Below the pieces are notes generated by a model. The model saw nothing but the letters and a program-made list of their open reading frames with translations. It was not told where the DNA came from and ran no database searches. A program made the position numbers and the translations under genes. Shown one piece after another: positions 23,601 through 33,500 of a DNA stretch of 64,000 nucleotides. The stretch's first letter is position 1. Each line of letters starts with the position of its first letter. The DNA is from Siderastrea siderea (lineage: Eukaryota; Cnidaria; Anthozoa; Scleractinia; Rhizangiidae), in NCBI GenBank assembly GCA_964030785.1, contig OZ034975.1, forward strand, positions 47,830,069-47,894,068. The letters run 5' to 3'.

Positions 23601-26600
23601 GTGAAAACGCAAACCAATACGGAGTCTATCTTACTGCTGAGCTTTCTTATTATTTTTTCCTTTCTTTCCCAGGCCCTCCGAGTGGACCGTACATAATAAC
23701 TAATACAGTCACTTGGTTGAATAGCACAAGTTTTACTCTTAAGTGGACTCGCCCACCCCATGACGGGGGTGATCCAAATTTTAGGTACGACGTTGAATAC
23801 AGCAAGGAGACTCCTGACGGGAAATATGTGCATTGGAACACTAGGAAGAACATCGAAGCCCAAGAGTACAATGTGACCGGGTTGGAGAGCGGGTCTAAAT
23901 ACGAGTTTAGGGTATTTGTCTCCAACATTGCTGGCAGGAAAAGAGAGCCTGCGAGGAAGGAATTCAACGTGTACAGCGGTATTGGTATAACTCCTACACC
24001 ACTTACACCAGGTAATGTCTAGGAGAATAATGAATTTAGTTAACAGTAAAATCTGGACAAAAACGGTGGACAAGGAATTTTGGCAAATGTTGTTATTTGC
24101 CTCTATTATTCAGTAGGTGTTTACTTTCGCCCGGTGTTATGAATATGTTTATCCAGCCTGATTGCCTCAATGAAATTTATTTACATTTTTTTTCTGCAAA
24201 TGACTGTAAACATGTCGGACCACAGAGATATTAAAACCTCCAAAGAAAATTACTGCATTTTTTTCTCCTTTTTTCCAAAAACAGGTGGAATTGACCAGCC
24301 ATTACTGGTTTACGATATGTCTGTCAACTGTACCTCATTTTACATGCAAGTGGACTTTATCCTCAAATCTCGTTACCTTGATACAGAGACTTTCCGATTT
24401 GACAACAGGTCATGTGGTTCTCACACCGCCACATCTGAGCATGTCTCCTTGAGAACACCGCTGGATGCGTGCGGGACCACCAGCAGGAACAGTGGTGATT
24501 CTGTGACATATATTAATAAAGTAGTGGCAGAAACTAAAGACAAGGAGACTGTTTACATTGTAGAATTTCCTTTCTCTTGTACTTACCAAACGCGTGAGAC
24601 TATTGGAGTTCCCAGTTTCCAGCCCAGGAAAAAAGTCACTTTTCTTGAAGGTAAAAGACTTTCCCCTTCTTAGGTCTTATTACGCTATATAGAGGGATGC
24701 TGTACAAAAATCATAAACAAAAACAATTTAAATAAATATAAACACAAAGCCATGATCAGGAACATGCAACCCGTACCCATGGGGCTTAGCGTGTGAACAT
24801 ATGCACTTATGTCAAACGCGGGAAAGCACGAAACCCGCGCCAAGCGCGGGAAAAATGCTTTGCATCTGATTAGTTAACAGATTAGAACGTGGATTGATTT
24901 ATAGCACTTGCATATGTTTGTGGAGCAATCGCTAAGTGAGGTTTGATTGGCTGTAAACATCCTTAGATTTTTCGTGAACGGATCTTTGTAATCAAAAACC
25001 ACGCAAAAGTCAATTGTGACATTTTGTGGTGTTGGAGCAACTGACCATTAGAAATGTTTCTGTTAAAAGTTACTCAGCCACGAGTAAGGAGTGAGGCTTT
25101 GTTCCCAGCTGATTTCAGTGTGCTTGATATGTACGACTGTGGCTGGTACGAAAATGACTGCCTCGACTGTGACTGGTAAAACAATGACTGGTACGACTGT
25201 GACTGGTAAAACAATGACTGGTACGACTGTGGCTAGGGCAACTGTGGCCGCCAAAGTGCGTGAACGCAACAGAAAAGATTATGCGCGGTTATGATAAGTC
25301 CAACAAGAAATTTGCAGCACCTTAGTTATAGCTTTTGAAACTCTCAAGGTCTCAAAACTAGTCTGTTGACTAACTATGGATATACATTTAAAACCTGATT
25401 TAATGTTGTTTTTAGATGCTAGCTGAAACCTGTTTCCTCTTTGTTTTTAGAGGGTTACGGGAACTTCTCATTCGAGATGGGTCTGTATCGGACTTCCGAT
25501 TACACTTCCCCGTATGAAGTATCAGAATACCCCGTGAATGTGGATCCGTTTGGGCAGCTGTATTGTGAAGCTAAACTGGACACGACTGACTCTGGACTCG
25601 TGCTTCTCGCGGACACGTGCCTGGCCACGCCCACCATGGACCCCGCCCACAGCGTGCAGTACACATTTATAGACAACGGGTAATGTTCTGATTAAGTTTT
25701 TCTGCTAGTTAACCCTCTTACTTCCAAGTGCTGACGCGTTCAAAGCTAAAAAAATTTAAATTTGATTTTGCATGTATTGAAAAACGAGTAGCTTCACACG
25801 AGAGAACTTCACGGAGGCTTTCATTTGTATGGTCATATTTCATCCACGGAATCAAAGACAGGAGCTCATGTCAAATATTAGAACCAAAGGTAAGAACTAC
25901 CTTGCACAGCATAACAAACAGACCACGGGAGAGTAATGCTTAGATACTTTCATTTGAATGGTCACACTTTAGAAATTGTTTTACAGAATTAAAATTTTGA
26001 ACCGCTTACAAAATACAATCTAGATTTGGTCGGATTGAACTACCACTGTCAAACTGATGCTTGTTCAAACCTGCAAAACCAAAATCCATCAACTTCTCTC
26101 AAATCTTTCTTTTTCTTCACTAGTTGTCCAGTTGATAACGGGACGCAGTACGACCATACCATGACCCACATTCAACGCTTTCAGTTAGTTCCATTTCGAT
26201 GGATTCCACAAAACTTCACAATAGTGTATCTCCATTGTAAGGTCATCGTCTGTCATAAAAATGGCCACTCGCGCTGCAGCTTGGGATGCCAACCTTCAGA
26301 CCGGAGACGTGCAAGGAGTACTGGGAAGGAAGAAACGCATCGCGTTACTTTAGGTCCCATCAGGCTACGGGAACCGCAGCGTTCAACCTCTGTCATTCTG
26401 AAGAGAGGTAACAACTTTCTTTCGTCCATTTTTTTTTTGGGGGGGGGGGCGGGGAGGGGGATGGGGAGAGGGGGACGATTACATGATCTGGGATTTGGTT
26501 ATTTTCCTGTCGTCAAAAGTTAAAATTTTTCGCTATAATTTCCCAAATACTTCTCACTTTGATTTACTGTTAATTTCTGTTATAATTTTTCTTCTACGCC

Positions 26601-26819
26601 ACAGAGCCATTATCTGATTCGGACACGCTTCATTCATCTGGCATGCCCCTGTGGATGATAATACTGTGTGTTTGTGGAGCTCTAGTTGGTCTTGGTTTGG
26701 TACTGTATGCTGCAGTTCATCTCGTCTTATTTCTCGCCTCCACGACTCGCACAGTCCCCGTGATACCCACTCAGAAAAATTCAGAAGAGGTGGAGTTATT
26801 TTGTGCCGAAACTGTTTAG
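17529..26819 (+). CDS. Gene A: Ig3-FN3x2-ZP transmembrane receptor/adhesion protein, ten exons
   Basis: Joined exons are 17529-17622, 20399-20680, 21010-21300, 22190-22495, 22986-23276, 23673-24011, 24285-24650, 25451-25679, 26124-26407 and 26605-26819. All borders are GT-AG. The phases agree (1 throughout, one phase 2 in the ZP region), and the 2697-nt total gives 898 residues plus stop with no internal stop, a strong internal check. Architecture: signal peptide 1-31; Ig about 32-125, 126-222 and 223-324; FN3 about 325-421 and 422-534; ZP module about 535-815; furin-like RRRAR at 793-797; transmembrane helix about 843-872; about 26 cytoplasmic residues. Known ZP modules drive extracellular polymerisation after cleavage; Ig and FN3 domains mediate adhesion. 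I know no standard family with this combination. Paralogue of gene B. The start could also be the ATG at 17541. Confidence 0.85.
18900..19143. other. Gene A intron 1, remaining part
   Basis: Intron 1 (17623-20398) holds the MITE at 19144-19312, a (TTTG)n tract at about 19785-19812 and the hairpin at 20038-20124. I see nothing else in it that I can name. Confidence 0.5.
19144..19312. repeat. MITE-like hairpin in gene A intron 1
   Basis: TATACCAAACCGGTGG at the left pairs with CCACTGGTTTGGTATA at the right, with one mismatch. The element is about 170 bp with AT-rich flanks. It contains GCGCGCTCTGATTGGCTAC and a CGCGCGCGAG segment. Confidence 0.65.
20038..20124. repeat. Hairpin MITE (CTCGTTCCCAG family)
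   Basis: CAACCTCGTTCCCAGGGC at the left pairs with GCCCAGAGAACGAGGTTG at the right with small gaps, and an inner CTCTGCATT pairs with AATGCAGAG. Located in gene A intron 1. Confidence 0.75.
20399..20680 (+). CDS. Gene A exon 2: Ig domain 1
   Basis: Acceptor TTTTGACAG, donor T/GTAGGT, phase 1-1. The fold is recognisable from VVCTVTNEKFVGWF (B-strand Cys, C-strand Trp) and DGGDYTCRGE (F-strand Cys). The closest relative in the window is gene B exon 61432-61716 (CTVSTGEVFRGWF, GGEYECRGS). Both resemble the first Ig of NCAM-like proteins in this Trp/GGxYxCRG pattern; that comparison is from memory. Confidence 0.9.
20860..20985. repeat. Imperfect minisatellite (about 21-bp GAGGATCAA units)
   Basis: Repeated GATTGAGGATCAA(T/G)GGATG-like units in the intron between gene A exons 2 and 3, ending about 25 bp before the exon-3 acceptor. 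Confidence 0.6.
21010..21300 (+). CDS. Gene A exon 3: Ig domain 2
   Basis: Acceptor TTCTTTCTAG, donor G/GTAAGA, phase 1-1. An I-set-like Ig with TVLCSAEGYPKPTFKW and DTGSYICRITQ, so both disulfide cysteines and the core Trp are present. Its gene B counterpart at 59311-59580 has lost both cysteines. Confidence 0.92.
21440..21950. repeat. Repeat family R2, tandem copies of about 110 bp in gene A intron 3
   Basis: Successive units carry CAGCATAATAAACAG(C/T)A, CACAGGAAAGTACT, TTTCATTTGAATGG(T/C)CACAC, TTCATCCACAGACTC and AAAAGTTG. Related sequence lies at about 25790-26010 (plus, gene A intron 8) and 33480-33640 (inverted, gene B intron), so this is a dispersed family with local tandem growth. 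Confidence 0.75.
22190..22495 (+). CDS. Gene A exon 4: Ig domain 3
   Basis: Acceptor CTCTTTCTAG, donor G/GTAAAT, phase 1-1. Reads SYAGNPSPVTIHCVWWGHPDP then DFGTYTCHATNRLGSA. It matches the last Ig of gene B (37413-37679: SYIGNGDPTFVSCTFGGYPHP, FGNYICHAKNEFG) better than the other Ig domains. Confidence 0.92.
22986..23276 (+). CDS. Gene A exon 5: FN3 domain 1
   Basis: Acceptor ATCCTCAG, donor T/GTGAGT, phase 1-1. Typical FN3 pattern: LTVAWRPPDSDGGLPLTRY in the B-C strands and YTVTVQAFNE in the F strand. It carries a cysteine near the start (TTCDHL). Another Cys (TGC) is formed across the junction with the next exon, probably a disulfide; the paralogue has the same pair. Confidence 0.93.
23673..24011 (+). 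CDS. Gene A exon 6: FN3 domain 2
   Basis: Acceptor TTTCTTTCCCAG, donor G/GTAATG, phase 1-1. Reads SFTLKWTRPPHDGGDPNF, then LESGSKYEFRVFVSNIAG. A short Thr/Pro linker (ITPTPLTP) leads into the ZP module. Counterpart of gene B 31698-32003. Confidence 0.93.
24285..24650 (+). CDS. Gene A exon 7: ZP-N half
   Basis: Acceptor TTCCAAAAACAG, donor G/GTAAAA, phase 1-1. Four cysteines in the ZP-N order are seen: VNCTSFYM, NRSCGS, LDACGT and FSCTYQT, with the typical distribution of the conserved C1-C4 set. ZP-N is the polymerisation half of the module. Confidence 0.88.
25125..25245. repeat. About 30-bp minisatellite in gene A intron 7
   Basis: Tandem copies of a unit around GACTGGTAAAACAATGACTG plus GTACGACTGT. 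The open frames on both strands here are translated repeat. Confidence 0.85.
25451..25679 (+). CDS. Gene A exon 8: start of ZP-C half
   Basis: Acceptor TTTGTTTTTAG, donor GG/GTAATG, phase 1 to 2. Reads FEMGLYRTSDYTSPY, QLYCEAKLD and LADTCLATPTMDP; the CxATP motif is characteristic of ZP-C. Confidence 0.88.
26124..26407 (+). CDS. Gene A exon 9: end of ZP-C, furin site and hydrophobic patch
   Basis: Acceptor TTCTTCACTAG, donor G/GTAACA, phase 2 to 1. Reads CPVDNG, then VYLHCKVIVCHKNG and SRCSLGC, the classical ZP-C end. The basic RRRAR (residues 793-797 of the protein) fits the consensus furin site that follows the module. VTLGPIRL just after resembles the external hydrophobic patch that controls polymerisation in known ZP proteins. 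Confidence 0.88.
26605..26819 (+). CDS. Gene A exon 10: transmembrane helix and tail, stop TAG
   Basis: Acceptor TTCTTCTACGCCACAG, phase 1, then 71 codons including TAG at 26817-26819. The helix runs from PLWMIILCVCGALVG to VHLVLFLA. The cytoplasmic tail (TTRTVPVIPTQKNSEEVEL and a few residues) has no ITAM/ITIM-type tyrosine motif. The exon has little recognisable outside its hydrophobic core; support comes from phase, splice site and the completed reading frame. Confidence 0.82.
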
Positions 26820-27019
26820 TATACACTACAGAGAATCTCACTACTTTGAACCGAGATCCGTTTCACGTGGGGAATGGAAAAAGTCGTCTGTTTAACAGTA
26901 ACTCACTCAGTAGTGAGTTTACTAACAGTGGAACAATTTTTCGTAGGATTCTACTGTATAATATCGAATTATAAAGAGCATTGAGAAGACGTATTTATAG
27001 ATGTAAGAAAATACTAGAA

Positions 27020-27158
27020 TAGTCTACTAGCAGTCCCTCTTTTCGGCTGGAACACGCGGGGATCACCGGAACGTGCGTGAAGGTGGTCTGCAACAACTTT
27101 CGCGCGCGTTTGGGTAGTCCGCACATTGTTACAATGAAGAGGGGCTGCGTGTAGTCTA
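27020..27158. repeat. Hairpin MITE related to the 15033 palindrome
   Basis: TAGTCTACTAGCAGTCCCTCTT at the left pairs imperfectly with AAGAGGGGCTGCGTGTAGTC at the right. Its ends resemble those of the split palindrome at 15033-16465. Confidence 0.65.
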
Positions 27159-27822
27159 AAATTATGAGCAATAGCATTACTCTGTAAAGGGAAATGAAAT
27201 TTGGGGATTTCTTAATGGTTTAGTAAAAATATGGTTTGTGGTTGCGTAAAGAAAGAGACCATATCCAACAGAATTAGTCTAGCCTGATCCACAGACCGTC
27301 CAAGGTGTTTCGCTTTCACTTCCTCTAAAGAGTTTCTGAATGGTGTATGGCTTCGAAAAGTAACGACACAGTAAGCATTTGAAGGTGTCGGCTAAACTTC
27401 CAATCAGTGAATAATTGACGGACGTTCACTTATGCCGTTATTAAAAATTTACCCACATTTGTCGGTTGACGGTTACACTTCTAAAATTTCAGAAAAATGA
27501 CGCTTTACGCGAGACCCTTCGGTTTACCGTGAAAAGCTCATTTTGACGGCAGGCGGTTTCACCTTATGAAGTCCCTCTCTAGAGAATGTTTCCTTCACAG
27601 ACGTCACTCTTACTCTTAGTTCGATAGTCACGCCTTGCTTTTCTCCAGCGTTGCGTGACGGCCAAATAAAGACTGCGTGGAGGAAGTAAGAGGAAGGAGG
27701 AAGAGGAAGAGGGTCGAGAAGAGGTGACGACCTCGGATCGTCTGGGAACCTGGGAATCAGCCTACCACGGGTGGTCTGATACAAGCCTGTTTCAGTTTCT
27801 TAACCTTGGGATTGGGTTTCTT

Positions 27823-28062
27823 TAGCCTGCGTAGCAAGCGTTTCCGTAGGTTTTTCCGCCCGTACGAGGCATTTTTCGCTTTTCGGCGGCGCGAAAATTG
27901 GGGCGAGCGCAACACTGATGGAAGGAGTGGGGAGGGGGAGGGGGAGGGGAGGCGCACTTTTCTCGCACTTTGTTGCGCTCGCTCCAAGTTTCGCGCGTTC
28001 AAATAGCGAAAAATGCTTCAAACCTGCGGAAAGCCCTACAGAAACGCTTGCTACGCAGGCTA
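27823..28062. repeat. MITE with long inverted repeats (CCTGCGTAGCAAGCGTTTC)
   Basis: TAGCCTGCGTAGCAAGCG at 27823 is mirrored by CGCTTGCTACGCAGGCTA ending at 28062. Pairing continues inward through GCATTTTTCGCT, CGCGCGAAA-like and GGGCGAGCGCAAC segments, giving about 110-bp arms around a G-rich loop. Confidence 0.85.
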
Positions 28063-30386
28063 GAGTTTCTTGGAAGTAACCAAAAAATTTTACATATTAT
28101 TTATCGGCAAAGCTTTGCTAATATAACGTCTAATGGGTGTGATCACATTGGAGAACCGAGTTCTTTTTAGCATTGTTTTTTCTTCAGTAATCTTAATCAG
28201 TTTATCTTACAATCAGCCATTTCTTTTCCATCTTCAGTCGTAGAGCATTTTAAAAATGCTATTTGTATTATGAATGATTTTAAAGCTTTTTGAAATAATT
28301 AAATAAATTGAAAAATAGTTTATTTTATTGTCATCCTTGCTTGGTTTCCGAGCGTTTGCTCCCTTTTCTCTGACGCTAATGAAGACCTTCATTACTGCAT
28401 TCTTCTGGTGATGTTCTTAATTAAGGGTTATCACCCCTATCAATGCTAGTTTCGCTCGTATCGTTTTCGCCCGTTTTATCTGCCTCTCGCCCCGACCATT
28501 TCGCCCGTTTTATCTGCCTCTCGCCCCGACTAACTGCCCCTGGGTCTCCGAGGATGAGGGAGGGATTCTTAACAGCTACTGAAGAACACTTCCTTTGATT
28601 CTGTTTAAGGGAGACTGTCACGGGGATTTTAACGTTTTGGGGTGAAAATCTGCTGGCTTATTTTTCCACGAAACAAAGGAAAAACTTAAAAAAACATCAG
28701 CCTAATGTTTTCAAGTTGCAACCATTTTCATCCCAGCGATCCGCAGCGAAACACACTTACTTATAGTCTCAAAAAACTGTTAAATGAAAGTCAACAAGTA
28801 TTTTGCGTTTCCTCCGGTTCGAATGTCTTTTAGCTTTTCAAATCTATCCTAAAAATTGGTGACAGTGTCCCATTAAAAGGTGCCACTTCCCGTGCATATA
28901 TTGCGCGACAATTTTCTGGACAGATGAATATTCAAGATGCTATCTGTCTCGCAAATTTATACCATGTTGCAACTTACAAAACAAAGGAGTGTACCTATAC
29001 AAATTTCTCGGCCTACAAAGTAAACGGCTATGTGGGAAGTGAGTTGCACTCGAGCTCCATATACAAGGTTTCCGTCCCGTTTTTCGATTTATCTCAAATA
29101 CCAGATCCAATGACAACACCCATACAATTGACGATTTTATTGTGTAATATCATTAAATGGGAAAAGATTACTCAATTGTACTATATCCTATACAGGACGG
29201 TAACTGACAAACGATAGATTATAAAGCATAGTATCTATTCCTTGGATTAAAATATTTCTTCTAGTTACAAGTCAAAACGCGTATGGAGGCAGTATGCATT
29301 AACCCTTGAATGAAGTAGAGATCATTTGCTAACTTCTCCTTGGTAAGTCAAGAGGGACCTTAAGGAAGCATGTGATGAGAATACAAGACTTGTATTCTTG
29401 TAGAAAACGTGTATATTATAACAAGGAAATTCTCATTCTGACCTCAAAGACAAAAGGGTTAAAGTAAAAATACCTGATCATGCGTCGGATATCAATAGAA
29501 TTTCTTATTTACTTTTATGAAAAACAACTAAAAACTACATCCTCTAATTTACAGCAAAATTACAACTGAAATTTGACTCTTCTTTTAAAAGTGGCCCTTC
29601 GATAATAAGCGAGTAATAAAATACTAAAACGTAGAATGTTTTTAAAAAAGCTGACACACTTACAAAACGATTCCTCGGCGTCGATCACTCCGTAATAAAA
29701 TTTATAACAATCATTTAACTCTGTATTCTACTTAATTTGCCGCGGGGCTTTTTTTGGGTCGCCACATAATGACTCTAATAGCATCGCAAAAGAAGCAAGT
29801 TTTCTCGAAAACAAGAAATGCACGACACCACATAAAAACGACACTGCTAATATGGGTCCTTGCCTTGCAAGCCGATCTTCACAGCAAAAGAATCGTCGTT
29901 GCGTGAAAAGTCACTGCGTGAACATCGTTACTGGTAAGAAACGAACTTGCATGACCATCTTTATCCATGTTAGGTCGTTGCGTGACGATCCAATCCAAAA
30001 ACCACAGCGAAGTACAACGTTAGCATATCCCGCGGACCGCGCTCAGCGCCCTAACCTTGCAAGACTACACGTTTCAAAATATTTCTCGGGCAAGTCAATA
30101 ACACATAGAAGGTAGGTTGCAAGGTCTTGAAGCAAAATTTCACACACTGATATGTTAAATTTTTGCGTTACCTAGAAACTACCATTCCGTTTCTTTTTAC
30201 TCAAACAGAACTTACAGAAATCCTGCGGGCCAATTAGAGACCAGCGGCAGTCCCCTCAAGGGACTGGCCCTAGACCATCCGCCAGACTGTTGAGATTGCC
30301 TAGCAAATTCACGGGCTAGAAGAAAACAATTGCAAAATCAGAAAATTGAACTAGAAATGCTTGATTACGATCAGTACGGGTAAGCA

Positions 30387-30392
30387 TTTAAT
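30387..30392 (-). promoter_or_regulatory. Possible polyadenylation signal of gene B
   Basis: ATTAAA on the minus strand, about 120 nt after the gene B stop codon. Weak evidence; it is the nearest variant signal. Confidence 0.3.
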
Positions 30393-30512
30393 ATTTTTTA
30401 AACTGATATACGGAAAGCTTCCATCCTCGTTAATTTGAGTATAACAAAATCCACGCCCTCAATGTGCTCTGCCTGGATGTTGCTTGCTTTGAGTCTTCAG
30501 TTGTGTTTCACG

Positions 30513-30583
30513 TCAGAGGTGAAGAGTTCCCACGATGAACGTTACCAGGACACTCGCGACGAGAGGAGACTGGGAGCTCCTTG
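30513..30583 (-). CDS. Gene B terminal exon: hydrophobic C-terminus, probable GPI signal, stop TGA
   Basis: Acceptor CCATCTTTCAG with a CTAAC branch-site-like sequence about 20 nt upstream. Joined in phase 1 it continues the FN3-2 exon with Ala, then RSSQSPLVASVLVTFIVGTL, two more residues (HL) and the TGA at 30513-30515. Small residues followed by a hydrophobic run ending at the stop, with no cytoplasmic tail, is the pattern of a GPI-attachment signal. A very short transmembrane end is the alternative. It was found by looking for a phase-1 exon downstream of FN3-2. Confidence 0.65.
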
Positions 30584-33500
30584 CTGAAAGATGGTAAGTA
30601 CGAGTTAGAATCTATCAGAAAAACTAATTACCGTTTGATTGTCACTTGATATCCGAAATGGAGGGTTTTTTTCTTTCAAGTCTTGCCACTTGCGTTTTAA
30701 AACTTGAAATTGTGACCATTTAAGCCACTAACAAGAGTTTACTAACGAGTGCAGGTGAGGACTACATTTTGCATTATTGTTTTGCAACAAAAGGTGTTAC
30801 ATTTTGCGTTACTACAATCAAACCTCTATTAAGCAGCGACCCTGGGGAAATGAGAGAGTGGTTGTTTAACAAAGGTTCACCAGAAATAAACATATGACAG
30901 AAACGCTTTTATTAACATTCGTAACTTAAGCTTTTATTTTGAGAGTTTGTCTTTCATCGGATTCCCCAACGTTCTGAAAAGCTGACCATTTAAAATTCTA
31001 GCTGGCCGGCTGCGATTTCCGTTAAATGAAAATTTGTCGTAAATCGTGAAGCCGTCGTCCAAAAGGACTTCAAAACACACTTTCTCTACCTTCTGTATTC
31101 GTAGTCACTCTGAAGCTCTTCCAAGCGAGTTGGCCAGTCGCTGCCATTATAAATTTAGATTAACTGAGTTTATGTATATAAACTCTGTAATCTTAAGATA
31201 TCCAGCCAAAGATTTTTTAAAGATCAAAAGATCAAACTTGGTCCTTGTAGATGCAATCGAAGTTACGCAGTCAACATCTGAGCTTATAAATCTAGTTTAC
31301 CGCGGTTTTAAGAGACGAATGCATGGAAAATTAAAGCGAATACCCAGTTTCCAGTAAATCTACACTCCCCCAAAGTGAGGAATAAGTGCGTGTCGAAAGT
31401 CGTCTTGCACAGTTTCCTGTGAAATATCCATTCATAAACCTTTCACTGAGTTTGTATTTTCCGAAATCGTATAAAGAATTTTTTTGTCGTCGGATTCCGA
31501 CATAAACACTTAAGCTCGCGTCTCATTTGCCACAATTCAAAATCGCGGTCAATTCGCGCGACGCAGCAATCTCGTCCCTAGAGTCCGCGCGCATTTAGGG
31601 TCAGCGGGATCGAAATGCGGCCTCTGGGAACGAGTCGAACGAGATTGATTAAACAGATACGTGCATGATGGAGTGCAAACCAATCCGCATATCTTACCTG
31701 CTAGTATGCTTATCTCAAAAAGTCGCTCAGCAGGGCTGCTTTCTCCCCCCTCGTTTTTGGCAATCACCTCAAACTTGTACTTTTTCCCCTTATCGAGATC
31801 TTTGACATCATACTCGAGTTCCTTGGTTTTAAAATCCTTCCAGGGTCCTGGTTCATCCGGTTCAGTCTCATCACGGTAGCGCACTATGTATTCAATGTTA
31901 TCATCTCCACCCGTGTCATCTGGGCGTTGCCACTTGAGAGTGAAACTGGTGTCATCAAGGATGGTGCCCTTTGGCTGGTAAATGATTGGTGGACCAGGTG
32001 CACCTGTGAGGATCAGGCGAGTCCACATTATGCGCCGATCAATTCAAAACTTCAACATCCCCCCCCCGGGCACACCCCGGGCATTTGACTGTGCATCGTG
32101 TCCGGGGAGGGGTGAATTTGAACGTTGCATTGGAAGGGTGGGGAATTTGAACCGGATTGATTCATCTCTTGTTCTGACGTAATACACCCGTGAGTTTTTT
32201 GCGGTTTTTGCAGGGTTTGACGGATTTACAAGATAGAATGTCGCCTTTGTTAGTGAATAACTCTTTCAAAAGGGTCTTTAAAAGAAGTTTGAAGGTGTCA
32301 TTACGGACTCTCTCTCTCTGGAAGGCGTGTAAAGTGTTTGATTGATGACGAAATTTGTCTTTGAGGAGAGGTAGTTCAGTACTAATTGGTGGGGCACTTG
32401 AACCGCTTTTTCGCCCCGACGGGAGGGAATTTGAACAAGCCAATCTTCAAAAGTTCAAATGCCCGAAGGGTTGCCCGGGGGGGGGGGGGGGATGTTGAAC
32501 TTTCGAATTGATCGGCGCATTAGACTTCAATGTCCTTTTTTTCATGCATTATTATCACTGTCTCTGCGCTTGAAGTAGAAAATGGGGAAAAAATCCTCGG
32601 ACGTTTGGAGACTACTGTCTCTTCTTCAGTCTCGAAACGTCTGAGGATTTTTTCCCAATTTTCTACTTCAAGCGCAGAGACATTAATTTAAATTTACATC
32701 AAGGATATCTCGATTTACATGTGCTACACAGTTCTAACGCAATTTTCAATAAAACAGATCCTTCCTGGTGAAGTCGCTACGTTTTTTTTTACTCCGTTCA
32801 TAGACACAATATAATTAATGGACAACTGGAGTACTTGCCCGTCCAATTTGGAACTGGAAATAATTGGATAAGAAAAATCTCTAACTGTGTACAGCGGGAG
32901 CACCTGTGTGGGGTCAGTTTTTCACTCGGTCCCAGTTCCCTTTAGATTTCGGAAAGGGTGGCACATTGTGTGGGTTTACGCGGGTCTATGTGCGACAAAA
33001 CGCGTTTTTCCAAAACAAGAAAAACAGGAGACATTTTTCCGGACACTTTTCACATGAATCAATGTAAGTACACTTAAAAACGGAGAAACTTGCTCTTAGT
33101 GCCAAACTATAAACTGAGAGTTATTCAACTATAGACATGAAAAGTAAAATGGCCGAGGAAAGTGAGCTTAACAGTGAACATGAGTTTACAACAAGCTTTA
33201 CTTAAGCTTACAATTTTCCTTTTTATTAAAGCATATTTTCATGGCTGAACTCTCAGTTTAAGTACTTTCGCTTAACCATCTCATTACCAGAAACAAAGGT
33301 ATAAAAACAGGCAAATGTGTTGTCACACAAATGCTTGACGCATCCCACACGGCCTTTGAGTAAGCTTATATGTTATACTACTCCCCGTCCTGGACAAAAA
33401 TTATGCTAGACCACTGCAGAGACAAACCTTCAATTAAAAACTGTGGCTCTATCTTAAGAGTTTGTGAATGATACCCTGTATATCAAAACTTGTAAAATGT

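Larger units (their letters stand above)
26820..30386. other. Intergenic stretch between the convergent genes A and B
   Basis: Contains the 3' untranslated region of A and two MITEs (27020-27158, 27823-28062). There is also a direct repeat of about 37 bp at 28460-28533 (two copies of TTTCGCCCGTTTTATCTGCC and onward). Several 60-100-codon frames (for example 28924-29217 plus and 29852-30115 plus) have no motifs. No clean AATAAA close to the gene A stop was seen; one occurs near 27664. Confidence 0.5.

Noticed and set aside
23555..24073. 172-codon minus-strand frame opposite gene A FN3-2
   Set aside because: Shadow frame; the plus strand has a clear FN3 domain with splice sites.
27757..28021. 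Basic minus-strand frames
   Set aside because: Lie in the arms of the MITE at 27823-28062.
30462..30584. Plus-strand ATG frame starting MCSAWMLLALSLQLC followed by a GTAAGT donor, looking like a small secreted peptide
   Set aside because: It is the complement of the gene B terminal exon; the donor is the mirror of the acceptor region and the frame stops before it. The minus-strand reading completes a nine-exon gene and is better supported.
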